From: Oscillospiraceae bacterium
GTDB lineage: Bacteria; Bacillota; Clostridia; Oscillospirales; Acutalibacteraceae
Direction of reading: 5' to 3'
DNA length: 64,000 nt
Assembly (NCBI GenBank): GCA_902792905.1
Contig: CADBBH010000005.1
Coordinates: 20,919 to 84,918 of the forward strand
In this document: positions 8,570 through 17,274 of the stretch, piece by piece
How positions within the stretch are numbered: position 1 is the first letter of the stretch
Layout: every line of letters begins with the position of its first letter
Notes under the pieces: model-generated
Seen by the model: the letters and a program-made list of their open reading frames with translations, nothing else
Database searches by the model: none
What the model was told of the DNA's origin: nothing
Program-made: the position numbers and the translations under genes

Positions 8570-9327
8570 ACCTCACTTATCATATCAGACATATTGTATA
8601 ATCCGCTTCCTTTGCCTTTGAGCCAGGCGGCGGCATTGACCGCGCCGGTAGCGAAGAGGGATTTGCTTCTTGCCGAGTGGGAGATTTTGACTATTTCGTC
8701 ATTTCCGGCGAAAATCACTTCGTGCTCGCCGACTATCGTGCCGCCTCTGACGGCGTGAATTCCGATTTCGTTTTTACGTCTGGGTTCGCGTCTCTGAGTG
8801 CGGTCAAATGTGTATTCCGTTTCTTTTTCGAGCTCGCCTTTAATTGCGTCGGCAATCATAAGAGCGGTTCCGCTCGGAGCGTCAATTTTGCGGTTATGAT
8901 GCTGCTCGACTATTTCTATATCAAAGCTGCCGCCGAGCACTCTTGCAGCGGTCTTCGCGAGCTCAATCATAAGATTCACGCCGAGACTCATATTTCCGCT
9001 GAAAAATACGGGGATGCTCTCTGAAGCTTCCTGCATTTTTGCTTTCTGCTCATCCGAAAGGCCGGTTGTGCAGACAACCGCGGGAAGTTTATTTTTCACG
9101 CAGTAATCCATCATCGGCTCAAATACCGCCGGATTGGAAAAATCTATGACCACGTCGGCTTCGATACCGCTTATCTCATCAAATGAGGGAAATATCGGAT
9201 AATCGCGCAGAGCGGAGGTGTAAATATCAACACCGGCGACGATTTCTGCGTTTTCGCTCTGTGAGACGCACGCCGTAACCGCTTCGCCCATTTTTCCGCT
9301 GCAGCCGCTGAGAATGATTCTTACCAT
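8566..9327 (-). CDS. dapB: 4-hydroxy-tetrahydrodipicolinate reductase
   Basis: DapB reduces 4-hydroxy-tetrahydrodipicolinate with NAD(P)H in the lysine and meso-diaminopimelate pathway, which also feeds the cell wall. The 253-residue sequence has the nucleotide-binding GCSGKMGEAV at the N-terminus and the active-site signature EQHHNRKIDAPSGTA. It lies 3 nt after dapA and shares its transcript. Confidence 0.97.
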   Translation of the reverse strand: MVRIILSGCSGKMGEAVTACVSQSENAEIVAGVDIYTSALRDYPIFPSFDEISGIEADVVIDFSNPAVFEPMMDYCVKNKLPAVVCTTGLSDEQKAKMQEASESIPVFFSGNMSLGVNLMIELAKTAARVLGGSFDIEIVEQHHNRKIDAPSGTALMIADAIKGELEKETEYTFDRTQRREPRRKNEIGIHAVRGGTIVGEHEVIFAGNDEIVKISHSARSKSLFATGAVNAAAWLKGKGSGLYNMSDMISEV

Positions 9328-9330
9328 AGT

Positions 9331-10224
9331 TTAAGCACCGATGAGGCCGTGCTTCTCGAGCGTTGCTCTGAGCTTCGCCTTTGAGGGCTCATCCATCTCG
9401 ATAAGAGGCATACGTACGGGACCGACATTGAGGCCCATCATATTCATGGCTTCTTTTACGGGGATGGGATTGACATCGATGAAGAGCGCGTTGCACAGAT
9501 CGAGCCACTTGAGCTGAAGCTCGCGTGAGCCGATATAATCGCCGTCAAGATATTTCTGAACGATTTCGTGAGCGACGCCGGGAACAACATTCGAAAGAAC
9601 GGAGATTACGCCCTTGCCGCCGAGCGAGCAGATGGCGGTAATCTGATCGTCATTACCCGAATAAATAGTGAGATTGTCGCCGCAGAGAGCCGCAGTCTGA
9701 GCAACCTCGGAGATATTTCCGTTCGCTTCCTTTGTAGCGACGATTCTCGGATGCTCCGCTAGAGCCGCATAGGTCTCGGGCTTGATGTTGACACCGGTTC
9801 TTGATGGAACGTTATAGAGAATCATCGGAGTCGAGACTCTGTCCGCGATGTAGTTATAATGCTGAATAAGTCCTCTCTGGGAGGTCTTGTTGTAATAAGG
9901 AGTAACGTGGAGAAGAGCGTCAACGCCGCATCTCTCGGCTTCGTTTGAAAGCTCAACAGCGTATCTTGTATCGTTGCTGCCGGCGCCCGCGATAACGGGA
10001 ACCTTATTATTTACAACATCAACACAGAGCTTGATAACCTTGACGTGCTCTTCGGTTGAAAGAGTCTTTGCCTCGCCGGAAGTGCCGCAGACGATGATGG
10101 CGTCCGTGCCCTTCTTGAGCTGATATTCGACTATCTCGACAAATTTATCATAATTTACGGTCTGGTCTTCATTGAACGGGGTGATGATGGCGACACCTGC
10201 GCCTGTAAAGATTACGGGTTTCAT
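9331..10224 (-). CDS. dapA: 4-hydroxy-tetrahydrodipicolinate synthase
   Basis: DapA condenses pyruvate with aspartate semialdehyde. Key features are the GTSGEA motif, the catalytic tyrosine in ILYNVPSRTG and the Schiff-base lysine in VATKEANGN. The ATG at 10224 (MKPVIFTG) was chosen over the one at 10236, because the purine-rich AAAGGA directly abuts the upstream ATG and is better placed for the downstream one; the result, 297 residues, is the normal size. It sits between asd and dapB, 22 nt from asd. Confidence 0.96.
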   Translation of the reverse strand: MKPVIFTGAGVAIITPFNEDQTVNYDKFVEIVEYQLKKGTDAIIVCGTSGEAKTLSTEEHVKVIKLCVDVVNNKVPVIAGAGSNDTRYAVELSNEAERCGVDALLHVTPYYNKTSQRGLIQHYNYIADRVSTPMILYNVPSRTGVNIKPETYAALAEHPRIVATKEANGNISEVAQTAALCGDNLTIYSGNDDQITAICSLGGKGVISVLSNVVPGVAHEIVQKYLDGDYIGSRELQLKWLDLCNALFIDVNPIPVKEAMNMMGLNVGPVRMPLIEMDEPSKAKLRATLEKHGLIGA

Positions 10225-10246
10225 AGCGGTTATCATCCTTTCGTTA

Positions 10247-11341
10247 TCAGTTGAATTTGCTCTCGATTATGCCCTTGCTGCAGAGTGTCTCCGCGAGCAG
10301 GACTCCGCCGCCGGCGGCGCCTCTGAGGGTGTTGTGTGAGAGGCAGACAAATTTATAATCATACTGAGTATCTTCTCTGAGACGGCCGATTGAAATGGCC
10401 ATACCGTTTTCGAGATTTCTCTGAAGCTTTGACTGCGGAAGATCGGGTTCTTCAAAATAATTGAGGAACTGCTTCGGAGCGGAGGGAAGCTCTGCAATCT
10501 GGGGATATCCCTTGAAGTTTTTCCAGATTTCCTTCATCTGCTCAACGGTCGGCTTCTTATCGAATCTTACGAATACAGCACCCATATGTCCGTCGGAAAC
10601 AGCTACTCTGAGGCACTGCGCCGTGAAATTCGGCTTTGTTGCGGGAACGATTTTGTCGCCCTCGATGCTGCCCCAGATTTTGAGCGGCTCGATTTCGCTC
10701 TTCTCTTCCTCGCCGCCGATGTAGGGAATGACATTGTCTATCATCTCGGGCCAGGTGTCGAAAGTCTTACCCGCGCCGGAGATTGCCTGATAAGTGCAGA
10801 CGAGAACGTCTTTTACACCGAACTCTTTATCGAGAGGATAGAGGGCGGGGACATAGCTCTGAAGCGAGCAGTTTGATTTGACGGCGATGAAGCCGCGCTT
10901 TGTGCCGAGGCGTTTCTTCTGGGCCTCGATTATATCGGTATGGGAATCATTGAGCTCGGGAATAATCATCGGAACATCGGGAGTGTGTCTGTTCGCGCTG
11001 TTATTTGAAATAACCGGGCACTCCGCTTTCGCGTATTTCTCTTCGAGCGCCTTGATTTCGTCTTTTTTCATATTGACCGCGCAGAAGACAAAATCGACCG
11101 CTTCGGCGATTTTATCGATATCCGCTTCGGCGTCCATAACCTTCATTTCCGCGACCTTCTCGGGGATGGGAACGGTCATGGCCCATTTTGAACCGACGGC
11201 GTCTTTATACGCCTTGCCTGCCGAGCGCGCGCTCGCTGCGAGCACTTCGAGTTTGAACCAGGGGTGATCCGCAAGAAGCGTAATGAAACGCTGGCCGACC
11301 ATACCTGTTGCGCCTATGATTCCGACTTTATAGTTTTTCAT
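10247..11341 (-). CDS. asd: Aspartate-semialdehyde dehydrogenase
   Basis: Asd reduces aspartyl phosphate to aspartate semialdehyde, the entry to lysine, threonine and methionine. The start at 11341 (MKNYKVG) follows GAGGTG at good spacing; upstream codons in frame fall in the promoter region. The 364-residue protein has the NADP-binding GATGMVGQRF and the active-site cysteine in KSNCSLQ, the sequence type of the archaeal/fungal-like ASADH branch rather than the E. coli branch. It is the first gene of the asd-dapA-dapB operon. Confidence 0.96.
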   Translation of the reverse strand: MKNYKVGIIGATGMVGQRFITLLADHPWFKLEVLAASARSAGKAYKDAVGSKWAMTVPIPEKVAEMKVMDAEADIDKIAEAVDFVFCAVNMKKDEIKALEEKYAKAECPVISNNSANRHTPDVPMIIPELNDSHTDIIEAQKKRLGTKRGFIAVKSNCSLQSYVPALYPLDKEFGVKDVLVCTYQAISGAGKTFDTWPEMIDNVIPYIGGEEEKSEIEPLKIWGSIEGDKIVPATKPNFTAQCLRVAVSDGHMGAVFVRFDKKPTVEQMKEIWKNFKGYPQIAELPSAPKQFLNYFEEPDLPQSKLQRNLENGMAISIGRLREDTQYDYKFVCLSHNTLRGAAGGGVLLAETLCSKGIIESKFN

Positions 11342-11370
11342 AACAAGCACCTCTGCTTTATTAAATATAC

Positions 11371-11399
11371 TTGACAACTAAATATATACATATTAAAAT
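11371..11399 (+). promoter_or_regulatory. Promoter of queA
   Basis: A consensus TTGACA (11371-11376) and TAAAAT (11394-11399) are separated by 17 bp. They lie 113 bp upstream of the queA start and face away from the asd promoter. Confidence 0.65.
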
Positions 11400-11410
11400 A
11401 TATTACGCTA

Positions 11411-11439
11411 ATCATACCACACTATTTAGTGTCAGTCAA
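11411..11439 (-). promoter_or_regulatory. Promoter of the asd-dapA-dapB operon with an embedded inverted repeat
   Basis: On the minus strand TTGACT (11439-11434) and TATGAT (11416-11411) are 17 bp apart. The spacer holds the inverted repeat ACACTA-TT-TAGTGT (11419-11432), a likely repressor site because bound protein would cover the promoter. No lysine riboswitch is visible, so control by a protein at this site is an attractive alternative; the protein is unknown. Confidence 0.6.
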
Positions 11440-11511
11440 CTGAAAATATCATCATTTTGCGTAAAAAACATAATAGTTTTATGTGTAAATATACAAAATC
11501 AGAGGCAAATA

Positions 11512-12543
11512 ATGAAGAGAAATGAATTTTTTTACAACCTGCCGCAGGAACTGATTGCCCAGCATCCGGCAGACCCGCGCGATTCCTCGCGCCTGCTCGT
11601 TCTCGACAGAGAGACGGGCGAAATGCAGCATAAAACATTCAGGGATATAACGGAATTCTTCAGACCGGGAGACTGCCTGATTCTCAACAATACCAAGGTT
11701 CTGCCGGCCAGAATGTACGGCGTCAGGGATGACACGGGCGCCGTTGTCGAATTTCTGCTGCTCAATCAGAAATCATACGATACCTGGGAGGTCATAACCG
11801 GTCCCGGTAAAAAAGCGAGAGAAGGACATAAGTTCACCTTCGGAAACGGGGAACTGACCGCTGAGGTGATTGAGGTTCTTCCGGACGGAAACAGGATAGC
11901 AAAATTCGGATTCGAAGGCAATTTCTTTGATGTGATTGACAGAATCGGCGAGATGCCGCTCCCCCACTATATTACCGAAAAACTCGAGGATAAAGAACGA
12001 TACCAGACCGTCTATGCCAAGGAAAACGGCAGCGCGGCGGCACCGACTGCGGGGCTTCATTTCACTCCTGAGCTTCTCAAAAAAATCGAGGATTCCGGAG
12101 TCGGCATAGGATATGTTACCCTTCATGTCGGTCTCGGCACTTTCAGGCCTGTAAAAGCGGAGAACATCGAAGATCATCACATGCATTCCGAGCATTATTA
12201 TCTTCCCGCGGAAACAGCCGATCTTATCAACAGAACAAAAGCGAACGGCGGCAGGGTTTTCGCGGTCGGGACCACATGTACGCGCACTCTCGAATCCGTC
12301 GCAACATACAAAGGCAAAATTGTCGGTGATGAAGGGTGGACAAGCATCTTCATCTATCCGGGCTATGAATTCAAGTGTATTGACTGCCTGATAACGAATT
12401 TCCATCTTCCCGAGAGCACACTGATAATGCTCGTAAGCGCGTTCAGCGGATATGAAAACACAATGAACGCCTATAAAACCGCAGTTGATATGCGTTACCG
12501 CTTCTTTTCCTTCGGCGACGCGATGCTGATTCTGAAGAAATGA
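11512..12543 (+). CDS. queA: S-adenosylmethionine:tRNA ribosyltransferase-isomerase
   Basis: QueA moves the ribosyl part of SAM to 7-aminomethyl-7-deazaguanine in tRNA, forming epoxyqueuosine. The ATG at 11512 follows AGAGG by six bases and gives 343 residues, the family size; the longer open frame upstream covers the promoter. Signature segments are the N-terminal [20 protein letters not shown], the [13 protein letters not shown] motif and [10 protein letters not shown]. The next gene starts 32 nt downstream and may be co-transcribed. Confidence 0.97.
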   Translation: MKRNEFFYNLPQELIAQHPADPRDSSRLLVLDRETGEMQHKTFRDITEFFRPGDCLILNNTKVLPARMYGVRDDTGAVVEFLLLNQKSYDTWEVITGPGKKAREGHKFTFGNGELTAEVIEVLPDGNRIAKFGFEGNFFDVIDRIGEMPLPHYITEKLEDKERYQTVYAKENGSAAAPTAGLHFTPELLKKIEDSGVGIGYVTLHVGLGTFRPVKAENIEDHHMHSEHYYLPAETADLINRTKANGGRVFAVGTTCTRTLESVATYKGKIVGDEGWTSIFIYPGYEFKCIDCLITNFHLPESTLIMLVSAFSGYENTMNAYKTAVDMRYRFFSFGDAMLILKK

Positions 12544-12575
12544 ATAATAAAATGACATAAAGGCAGGTAATAAAT

Positions 12576-13568
12576 ATGGCTTTCGAAGCATTCATGACAA
12601 AGGCGGTCGCCTTTCTTACATCTCTCTTCCTGACGCTGATTCCCTATGCGGGTATCGCTCTTCCGGGCCTCGATGTTTCGGATGAAAACTGTCTGGTCAA
12701 TATTGAGATGATTTCCGACACTCACCTTGAAGCGAACGGCATTTTCCGCCAGAGTTTCATGAAATCGGGCTTCAGCACGATGAAAAGATCCAAAGCCCCG
12801 ATTGACGCGGTTCTTGTCAACGGCGATATCACCAATTACGGCGATGAGGAAACTCTGAAGCAGTATTTTGAGCTTATTTCCGAATACAGTCCCGCGCCAG
12901 TAATCAGCGTTGCGGGCAATCATGATATAGGCCATGTCGGCGACAGAGGGGTTACCGATATCTCGCGCGAGGAAGCGCTCGCGAATTTCATCCGATACCG
13001 CAACGAATACCTCGGCACCGATTACGATGTGAATTATTACAGCACGGATATCAACGGCTATAAATTCATAATTCTCGGCGATGAAGTCATTGACGGCGGC
13101 CACTGGGACGCTATCTCGATGACAGACGAGCAGCTTGAATTCCTCGATTCCGAGCTCGCCGAGGGAACAGCAGAGGGCAAGCCGGTATTTGTCTGCTGCC
13201 ACTGGCCACTCGACCACATCAACGGCGAAGATATGATATGGGACGGCAGCGGCATCGGTGAGGATGAATATCCCGTTAAGGAAATCCTTGAAAAATATGA
13301 CAATGTTTTCTATATCAGCGGCCACATGCACGCGGGAATAAAGAGTCATCTTGCTGAGGAAAAAACCGGACTTTCAAGCGCCGAGCAGGTAAACGGAGTG
13401 ACCTATATCACCCTGCCGACCTACGGCATTGTCAACTGGTTCGGCCTGACTCATTCAGGCACCGGCGGACAGCTTGAGGTCTATGCGGACAAAGTGGTTT
13501 TCAGACCCGTAAACTACATAACCGGCAACTGGTATGTAAACAGCGCTTATACATTTGAACTTCAGTAA
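12576..13568 (+). CDS. Secreted or membrane-anchored metallophosphoesterase
   Basis: The 330-residue protein begins with a hydrophobic segment (AVAFLTSLFLTLIPYAGIAL) that is a signal peptide or anchor. The calcineurin-like motifs follow: SDTHLEANG, NGDITN, AGNHD, CCHWPLDH and GHMHAG, a complete two-metal site. It is 12 nt upstream of a second, longer metallophosphoesterase, so the pair is probably one transcript with queA. The substrate is not known; extracellular phosphodiesters or nucleotides are possible. Confidence 0.85.
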   Translation: MAFEAFMTKAVAFLTSLFLTLIPYAGIALPGLDVSDENCLVNIEMISDTHLEANGIFRQSFMKSGFSTMKRSKAPIDAVLVNGDITNYGDEETLKQYFELISEYSPAPVISVAGNHDIGHVGDRGVTDISREEALANFIRYRNEYLGTDYDVNYYSTDINGYKFIILGDEVIDGGHWDAISMTDEQLEFLDSELAEGTAEGKPVFVCCHWPLDHINGEDMIWDGSGIGEDEYPVKEILEKYDNVFYISGHMHAGIKSHLAEEKTGLSSAEQVNGVTYITLPTYGIVNWFGLTHSGTGGQLEVYADKVVFRPVNYITGNWYVNSAYTFELQ

Positions 13569-13580
13569 ACGGAGGATAAC

Positions 13581-14996
13581 ATGAAATCTTTCAAGAGGAT
13601 TATTTCAGTGTTGCTCAGCGTTCTTCTTCTCTGCGGAGCAACCGCAACCGCGGGTGCCGACGGCGACGTCCCCGCGCAGGCGGATTTTGTGCCTGTAATC
13701 AGATTCGTCGCCTCGAGCGACACGCACATACGCGATGATAACGATACGACTTATAACAGAATCGGCAAAATGATGGAGATGGCCTACGCAGATGCGGGCG
13801 CAAACACGGCTTATGATAAACTCGATGCCGTTCTCATCTGCGGCGACCTTACAAATGACGGAACAAAGAGCGAATTCGACAAATTCGCGAAGGCAATCAA
13901 TGAATCGGTACGCGAAGGAACGCAGTTTCTCGGAGTTGTCGCAAAGAATCATGACGGCTATGTGATGAACCGCAAGGAGCTTCGTTCGTATTATAAGAGC
14001 GTAACCGGCAACGATGCCGATTTTCATAAAGTCATCAACGGCTACCATTTCATCGGCGTTTCCGCCTCCGAAAACGATGTTCAACACTATGACTCCGGTC
14101 AGATTTCGTGGCTTAAGAGCGAGCTTGATAAGGCGAAAGCCGAAAACCCCGACAGACCCGTTTTCGTTATGCACCACGAACACAACAGGGACACTGTTTA
14201 CGGCTCATCGAGCTATGACGGCTGGGGCGTAACATATTTCAACAACACTCTCAAACAATATCCGCAGGTTGTTGACTTTTCGGGTCATTCGCATTATCCG
14301 CTCAACGATCCCCGCTCGCTCTGGCAGGGAGATTTCACGGCAATCGGCACAGGCGCGGTTTATTACTCCGAGTTCACAGTCGACAGAACACGCACCTATC
14401 ATCCCGACGACGCCTATTCAACCGCGACATTCTGGATAGTCGAGCTTGACGCTGCAAACCGCATGCATCTGCGCGGATTTGACATAGAAGCGGGTGAGAT
14501 GATATGCGAATATCTCCTTGAAAATCCCGCAAATCCGGAAAACAGAGAATACACGGTAGAAAAGAGAAAAGCGGCATCAAAACCTCCCGTATTCGATGAG
14601 GACGCCGAGATCGCGATTACTCCCGTCACCGGAGGATATACGGCTGCTGTTCCTGCCGCGGAATCAACCGACGGTATGCCTGTCGTACTCTATCGCTATA
14701 AGATAATTAACAAACTCGGCATTACCGAGAAAAAAGGCTGGGTGCTCCCGAAATACTATCTTGCCGGAGAGCAGAAGACAATAGACCTCAAGGTAACAGG
14801 TCTCGCGTCAGGAGAATACAGAATCGAGATTCTGGCCGAAACCGCTTACGGAGTTGATTCCGAACCGCTTACCGCCGAAGTGACGATTGATGACGGCGGC
14901 TGCCCGTACTGCCACGAGCCGCACGAAGGATTCGCCGGCTTTTTCATCTCGATATATCATTATATCGCCTGGTTCTTCACAAATCTATTTGCATAA
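13581..14996 (+). CDS. Secreted metallophosphoesterase with beta-sandwich domain and C-terminal Cys knuckle plus aromatic tail
   Basis: The 471-residue protein has a clear signal peptide (IISVLLSVLLLCGATATAGA). The phosphoesterase domain (about residues 35-295) shows SSDTHI, CGDLTN, then AKNHDG in place of the usual GNHD, followed by MHHEHN and SGHSHYP. Residues about 330-440 look like a fibronectin-III/Ig-type module. The end has CPYCHEPH and then GFAGFFISIYHYIAWFF, an aromatic helix also seen in different forms on other exported proteins in this window. An intrinsic terminator follows at once. The Gly-to-Lys change next to the metal-binding Asn-His may alter activity. Confidence 0.85.
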   Translation: MKSFKRIISVLLSVLLLCGATATAGADGDVPAQADFVPVIRFVASSDTHIRDDNDTTYNRIGKMMEMAYADAGANTAYDKLDAVLICGDLTNDGTKSEFDKFAKAINESVREGTQFLGVVAKNHDGYVMNRKELRSYYKSVTGNDADFHKVINGYHFIGVSASENDVQHYDSGQISWLKSELDKAKAENPDRPVFVMHHEHNRDTVYGSSSYDGWGVTYFNNTLKQYPQVVDFSGHSHYPLNDPRSLWQGDFTAIGTGAVYYSEFTVDRTRTYHPDDAYSTATFWIVELDAANRMHLRGFDIEAGEMICEYLLENPANPENREYTVEKRKAASKPPVFDEDAEIAITPVTGGYTAAVPAAESTDGMPVVLYRYKIINKLGITEKKGWVLPKYYLAGEQKTIDLKVTGLASGEYRIEILAETAYGVDSEPLTAEVTIDDGGCPYCHEPHEGFAGFFISIYHYIAWFFTNLFA

Positions 14997-15002
14997 TAAA
15001 CT

Positions 15003-15030
15003 GCCCGCAGGAATTTCCTGCGGGCTTTAA
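15003..15030. terminator. Bidirectional terminator
   Basis: GCCCGCAGGAA (15003-15013) pairs with TTTCCTGCGGGC (15014-15025). A short T run follows on the plus strand and A-rich sequence precedes it, so it can serve both the metallophosphoesterase gene and the convergent lipoprotein gene. Confidence 0.75.
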
Positions 15031-15041
15031 TAATCAGATAT

Positions 15042-15791
15042 TCAATTATTCCGTTGGATTTCAAAATTATCCGGATCGGCGCCCGGAACGGATTCAAAGT
15101 TATAAACAACGGTTTCCTCGCCGTATTCAAATGTGCCCGTGTTGTCGCCGGTGCTGAATTTTGCGTTTGTAACATCATCAACCGAACCGAAATGAAAAAC
15201 TATATCCGGACCGTTCTGCTCGCAGGTGAAGGGAACTCCGCCCGTGCCGTCGGCTCTCTCGGTGCGGCCGTTTGACTCGTCATCAAAAATGAAATATGTA
15301 TCGATTTTTCCGTCGATTGAGGCCGACCAGACACCTTTGCCGAAAAGCGGCTCCGGAGCGGGAACTTCAAAAGATTCGGGATCCGCGCCGTCAACGAAAA
15401 CGAATTCATAGGTCACCTTGTTTTCGCCGTATTCAAATGTGCCCGTATTGTTTCCGAGATCGAATTTCGCATTTGTCACATCATCTGCGGAACCGAAATG
15501 GAACACAACATCCAGACCGTTCTGCTCGCAGGTAAAGGGAACTCCGCCCGTGCCGTCGGCTCTCTCGGTACGGCCGCTCTTATCATCATTAAAAAGGAAA
15601 TACGTGTCGGCATTGCCGTCGATATTTCCGAGCCATACGCCTTTTGAGAAGAGATTCGGCTGCTTCTCTTCAGCAGATTCGGTGGATTCGGGCGTTGTTT
15701 CCGCTTCTTTTCCGCAGCCGGCAAACAACATGAGACTTGCAAGCGCAATCACAGCCGCCAGAACAACCGCAAGAATTGATTTAGTTTTCAT
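15042..15791 (-). CDS. Lipoprotein with two tandem copies of a ~102-residue domain
   Basis: The 249-residue protein has a lipobox LFAGC (cysteine near residue 26) and an acidic, Thr/Ser/Glu-rich linker. Two near-identical domains follow. Each starts KGVW, carries the motif RTERADGTGGVPFTCEQNG and then VVFHFGS-x-DDVTNAKF, and ends with YEF or YNF followed by GADP. At DNA level the period is 306 bp, with only a few differences in the core (15241 versus 15547), which points to a recent in-frame duplication. The fold looks all-beta. No known family was recognised. It is a monocistronic gene ending at the shared terminator. Confidence 0.75.
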   Translation of the reverse strand: MKTKSILAVVLAAVIALASLMLFAGCGKEAETTPESTESAEEKQPNLFSKGVWLGNIDGNADTYFLFNDDKSGRTERADGTGGVPFTCEQNGLDVVFHFGSADDVTNAKFDLGNNTGTFEYGENKVTYEFVFVDGADPESFEVPAPEPLFGKGVWSASIDGKIDTYFIFDDESNGRTERADGTGGVPFTCEQNGPDIVFHFGSVDDVTNAKFSTGDNTGTFEYGEETVVYNFESVPGADPDNFEIQRNN

Positions 15792-15976
15792 AATATACCC
15801 TCCTTTGGGAATCTTACAAAATTATTATACCATTTCCTGCCCGGTTTTTCAAGGATTGAATCAGGTACGGGAATTAAAAGGGGCGGCAATTAACGACTGC
15901 ACAACTGCTAACGGAAACCAAAAATGTACCCTGTGTTCATTAACAGTTTGCCGGCGCAAATATCCTTAAAAAAATC

Positions 15977-16005
15977 TTGACATACCGCGCCCGTTATGAT
16001 ATTAT
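15977..16005 (+). promoter_or_regulatory. Promoter of the tRNA-Ser pair
   Basis: TTGACA (15977-15982) and TATTAT (16000-16005) with a 17-bp spacer lie 15 bp before the first tRNA. The upstream 15792-15976 stretch holds no gene. Confidence 0.75.
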
Positions 16006-16019
16006 ATTCAAGCATTTAC

Positions 16020-16110
16020 GGAGAGATACCGAAGTGGTCATAACGGAACGGTCTTGAAAACCGTCGTACTCTTACGGGTACCGTGGGTTCGAATCCCACT
16101 CTCTCCGCCA
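16020..16110 (+). tRNA. tRNA-Ser (anticodon TGA)
   Basis: The acceptor stem GGAGAGA pairs with TCTCTCC, followed by G and an encoded CCA. The anticodon loop CTTGAAA gives TGA. A long variable arm (GTACTCTTACGGGTAC region) and a GTGGGTTCGAATCCCAC T-arm are present, as expected for a class II serine tRNA. Confidence 0.97.
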
Positions 16111-16155
16111 GATTAACGCAAGCTTCAATTTAATATATAAGATTAACGCTACCAT

Positions 16156-16246
16156 GGAGAAGTACTCAAGTTGGTGACGAGGCGCCCCTGCTAAGGGCGT
16201 AGGTCGGGTAACCGGCGCGGGAGTTCGAGTCTCCCCTTCTCCGCCA
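16156..16246 (+). tRNA. tRNA-Ser (anticodon GCT)
   Basis: The acceptor stem GGAGAAG pairs with CTTCTCC, followed by G and CCA. The anticodon stem-loop GCCCCTGCTAAGGGC gives GCT, and a long variable arm (GTCGGGTAACCGGC) follows. It lies 45 bp after the first tRNA-Ser and is very likely in the same transcript. Confidence 0.97.
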
Positions 16247-16386
16247 CATCGATAAAGTCGACATTTTGCAGAAATACAAGATGCCGGCTTTTTCTTTACC
16301 CTTTATTTATCAAGAGTTTTCGCAATTTATAAACTGCAGAACTATTCCGACGTTGTCGAACAATTGATTCATTTTGTTGTATTTTA

Positions 16387-16415
16387 TTGACTAAAACCGC
16401 CGCGCTTGGTATAAT
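16387..16415 (+). promoter_or_regulatory. Promoter of luxS
   Basis: TTGACT (16387-16392) and a perfect TATAAT (16410-16415) with a 17-bp spacer. The 80-nt leader before luxS contains only a small CGGCTTCGGAGCCG hairpin, not a recognisable riboswitch. Confidence 0.75.
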
Positions 16416-16497
16416 ATTGCTCGCAAATAAATCCGGTCGGTAATAAACCGCAAGAAATATAACGGCTTCGGAGCCGTCGCCTGAAAGGAGACTGAAT

Positions 16498-17022
16498 ATG
16501 GATCTGATACCCAGCTTTTCCGTTGATCATACAAAGATAGTTCCGGGGATTTTCACCAGCAGAGTGGATACCCTCGCGGAGCAGACCGTCACAACTTATG
16601 ATGTGAGGGTCACGAGGCCCAATGCCGAGCCCGCAGTTGACGTTGCGGCCATGCATTCTCTTGAGCACATCATAGCGACTTATCTCAGGAACGAGCCCGA
16701 ATGGAAGGATCAGATTATTTACTGGGGTCCCATGGGATGCCTTACCGGTTTTTATCTTATCCTGAAAGGAAACCGCGCGCCGAAAGAGATTTATGCTCTG
16801 ATTCTCAACGCGTTCAGGTCGGTTGAAGAATATGAAGAGGTGCCGGGCGCTTCGCCTGTCAACTGCGGCAATTACCTGATGCATAATCTCGGAATGGCAA
16901 AATGGCACGCCCGTAAATTCGCTGATTATCTTGCCGCAAACGCGGATAATCCTGAAATATTCGAATATCCGAGATCCGAGAGGCTTGTAACTGAAGACGG
17001 CCGCAGCTTCTTTGATTCATAA
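16498..17022 (+). CDS. luxS: S-ribosylhomocysteine lyase
   Basis: LuxS splits S-ribosylhomocysteine to homocysteine and DPD, the AI-2 precursor, as part of SAM recycling. The 174-residue protein has metal ligands H53 and H57 in HSLEH and C123 in VNCGNY, and the catalytic cysteine C81 in GPMGCLTGFYL. The start has GGAGA upstream. It is a single-gene unit with its own promoter and terminator; the matching nucleosidase gene is not in this window. Confidence 0.97.
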   Translation: MDLIPSFSVDHTKIVPGIFTSRVDTLAEQTVTTYDVRVTRPNAEPAVDVAAMHSLEHIIATYLRNEPEWKDQIIYWGPMGCLTGFYLILKGNRAPKEIYALILNAFRSVEEYEEVPGASPVNCGNYLMHNLGMAKWHARKFADYLAANADNPEIFEYPRSERLVTEDGRSFFDS

Positions 17023-17023
17023 A

Positions 17024-17056
17024 AACACACCGGTTGCCCGATGCAACCGGTGTGTT
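17024..17056. terminator. Strong bidirectional terminator after luxS
   Basis: AACACACCGGTTGC (17024-17037) and GCAACCGGTGTGTT (17043-17056) form a perfect 14-bp stem with A-rich sequence upstream and TTTTTA downstream. It can end both luxS and the convergent peroxide-stress operon. Confidence 0.93.
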
Positions 17057-17064
17057 TTTATCGG

Positions 17065-17262
17065 TTATTTTTCTTTATAGTAAAGCATACAGTGGCAGTA
17101 GCCCTCAAAATCCGGGTCTTTTATCTGCTCGCGGAATTCCTTGCACATGCATTTGAATTCTTCGGTCCGCTCTCTGCGGCAGGGGCAGTAGCCGCCGGTT
17201 TTTTCAAGACCCGCTTTCACTGTATCAACAACCTGCTGATTGGAGTTGAGTCTGATTTTCAT
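17065..17262 (-). CDS. Ferredoxin:thioredoxin reductase catalytic-subunit-like protein
   Basis: The 65-residue protein carries three CxC motifs, C26-P-C28, C38-M-C40 and C56-H-C58, followed by MLYYK. This is the order of the catalytic (beta) subunit of ferredoxin:thioredoxin reductase, where four cysteines hold a 4Fe-4S cluster and two form the redox-active disulfide that reduces thioredoxin. It is shorter than the plant enzyme (about 115 residues) but similar to small bacterial and archaeal forms. It is the last gene of the ohrR-gpx-flavodoxin operon, 12 nt after the flavodoxin, which suggests it feeds electrons toward the peroxidase. That role is inferred. Confidence 0.75.
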   Translation of the reverse strand: MKIRLNSNQQVVDTVKAGLEKTGGYCPCRRERTEEFKCMCKEFREQIKDPDFEGYCHCMLYYKEK

Positions 17263-17274
17263 AAGCCGTCTCCT

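Noticed and set aside
12495-13349. 284-codon open frame antisense to a metallophosphoesterase
   Set aside because: The plus strand has a complete phosphoesterase; the reverse frame has no family features.
16247-16497. Possible SAM- or SAH-type riboswitch before luxS
   Set aside because: Only a small hairpin lies between the promoter and the ribosome binding site; none of the known riboswitch cores is readable.
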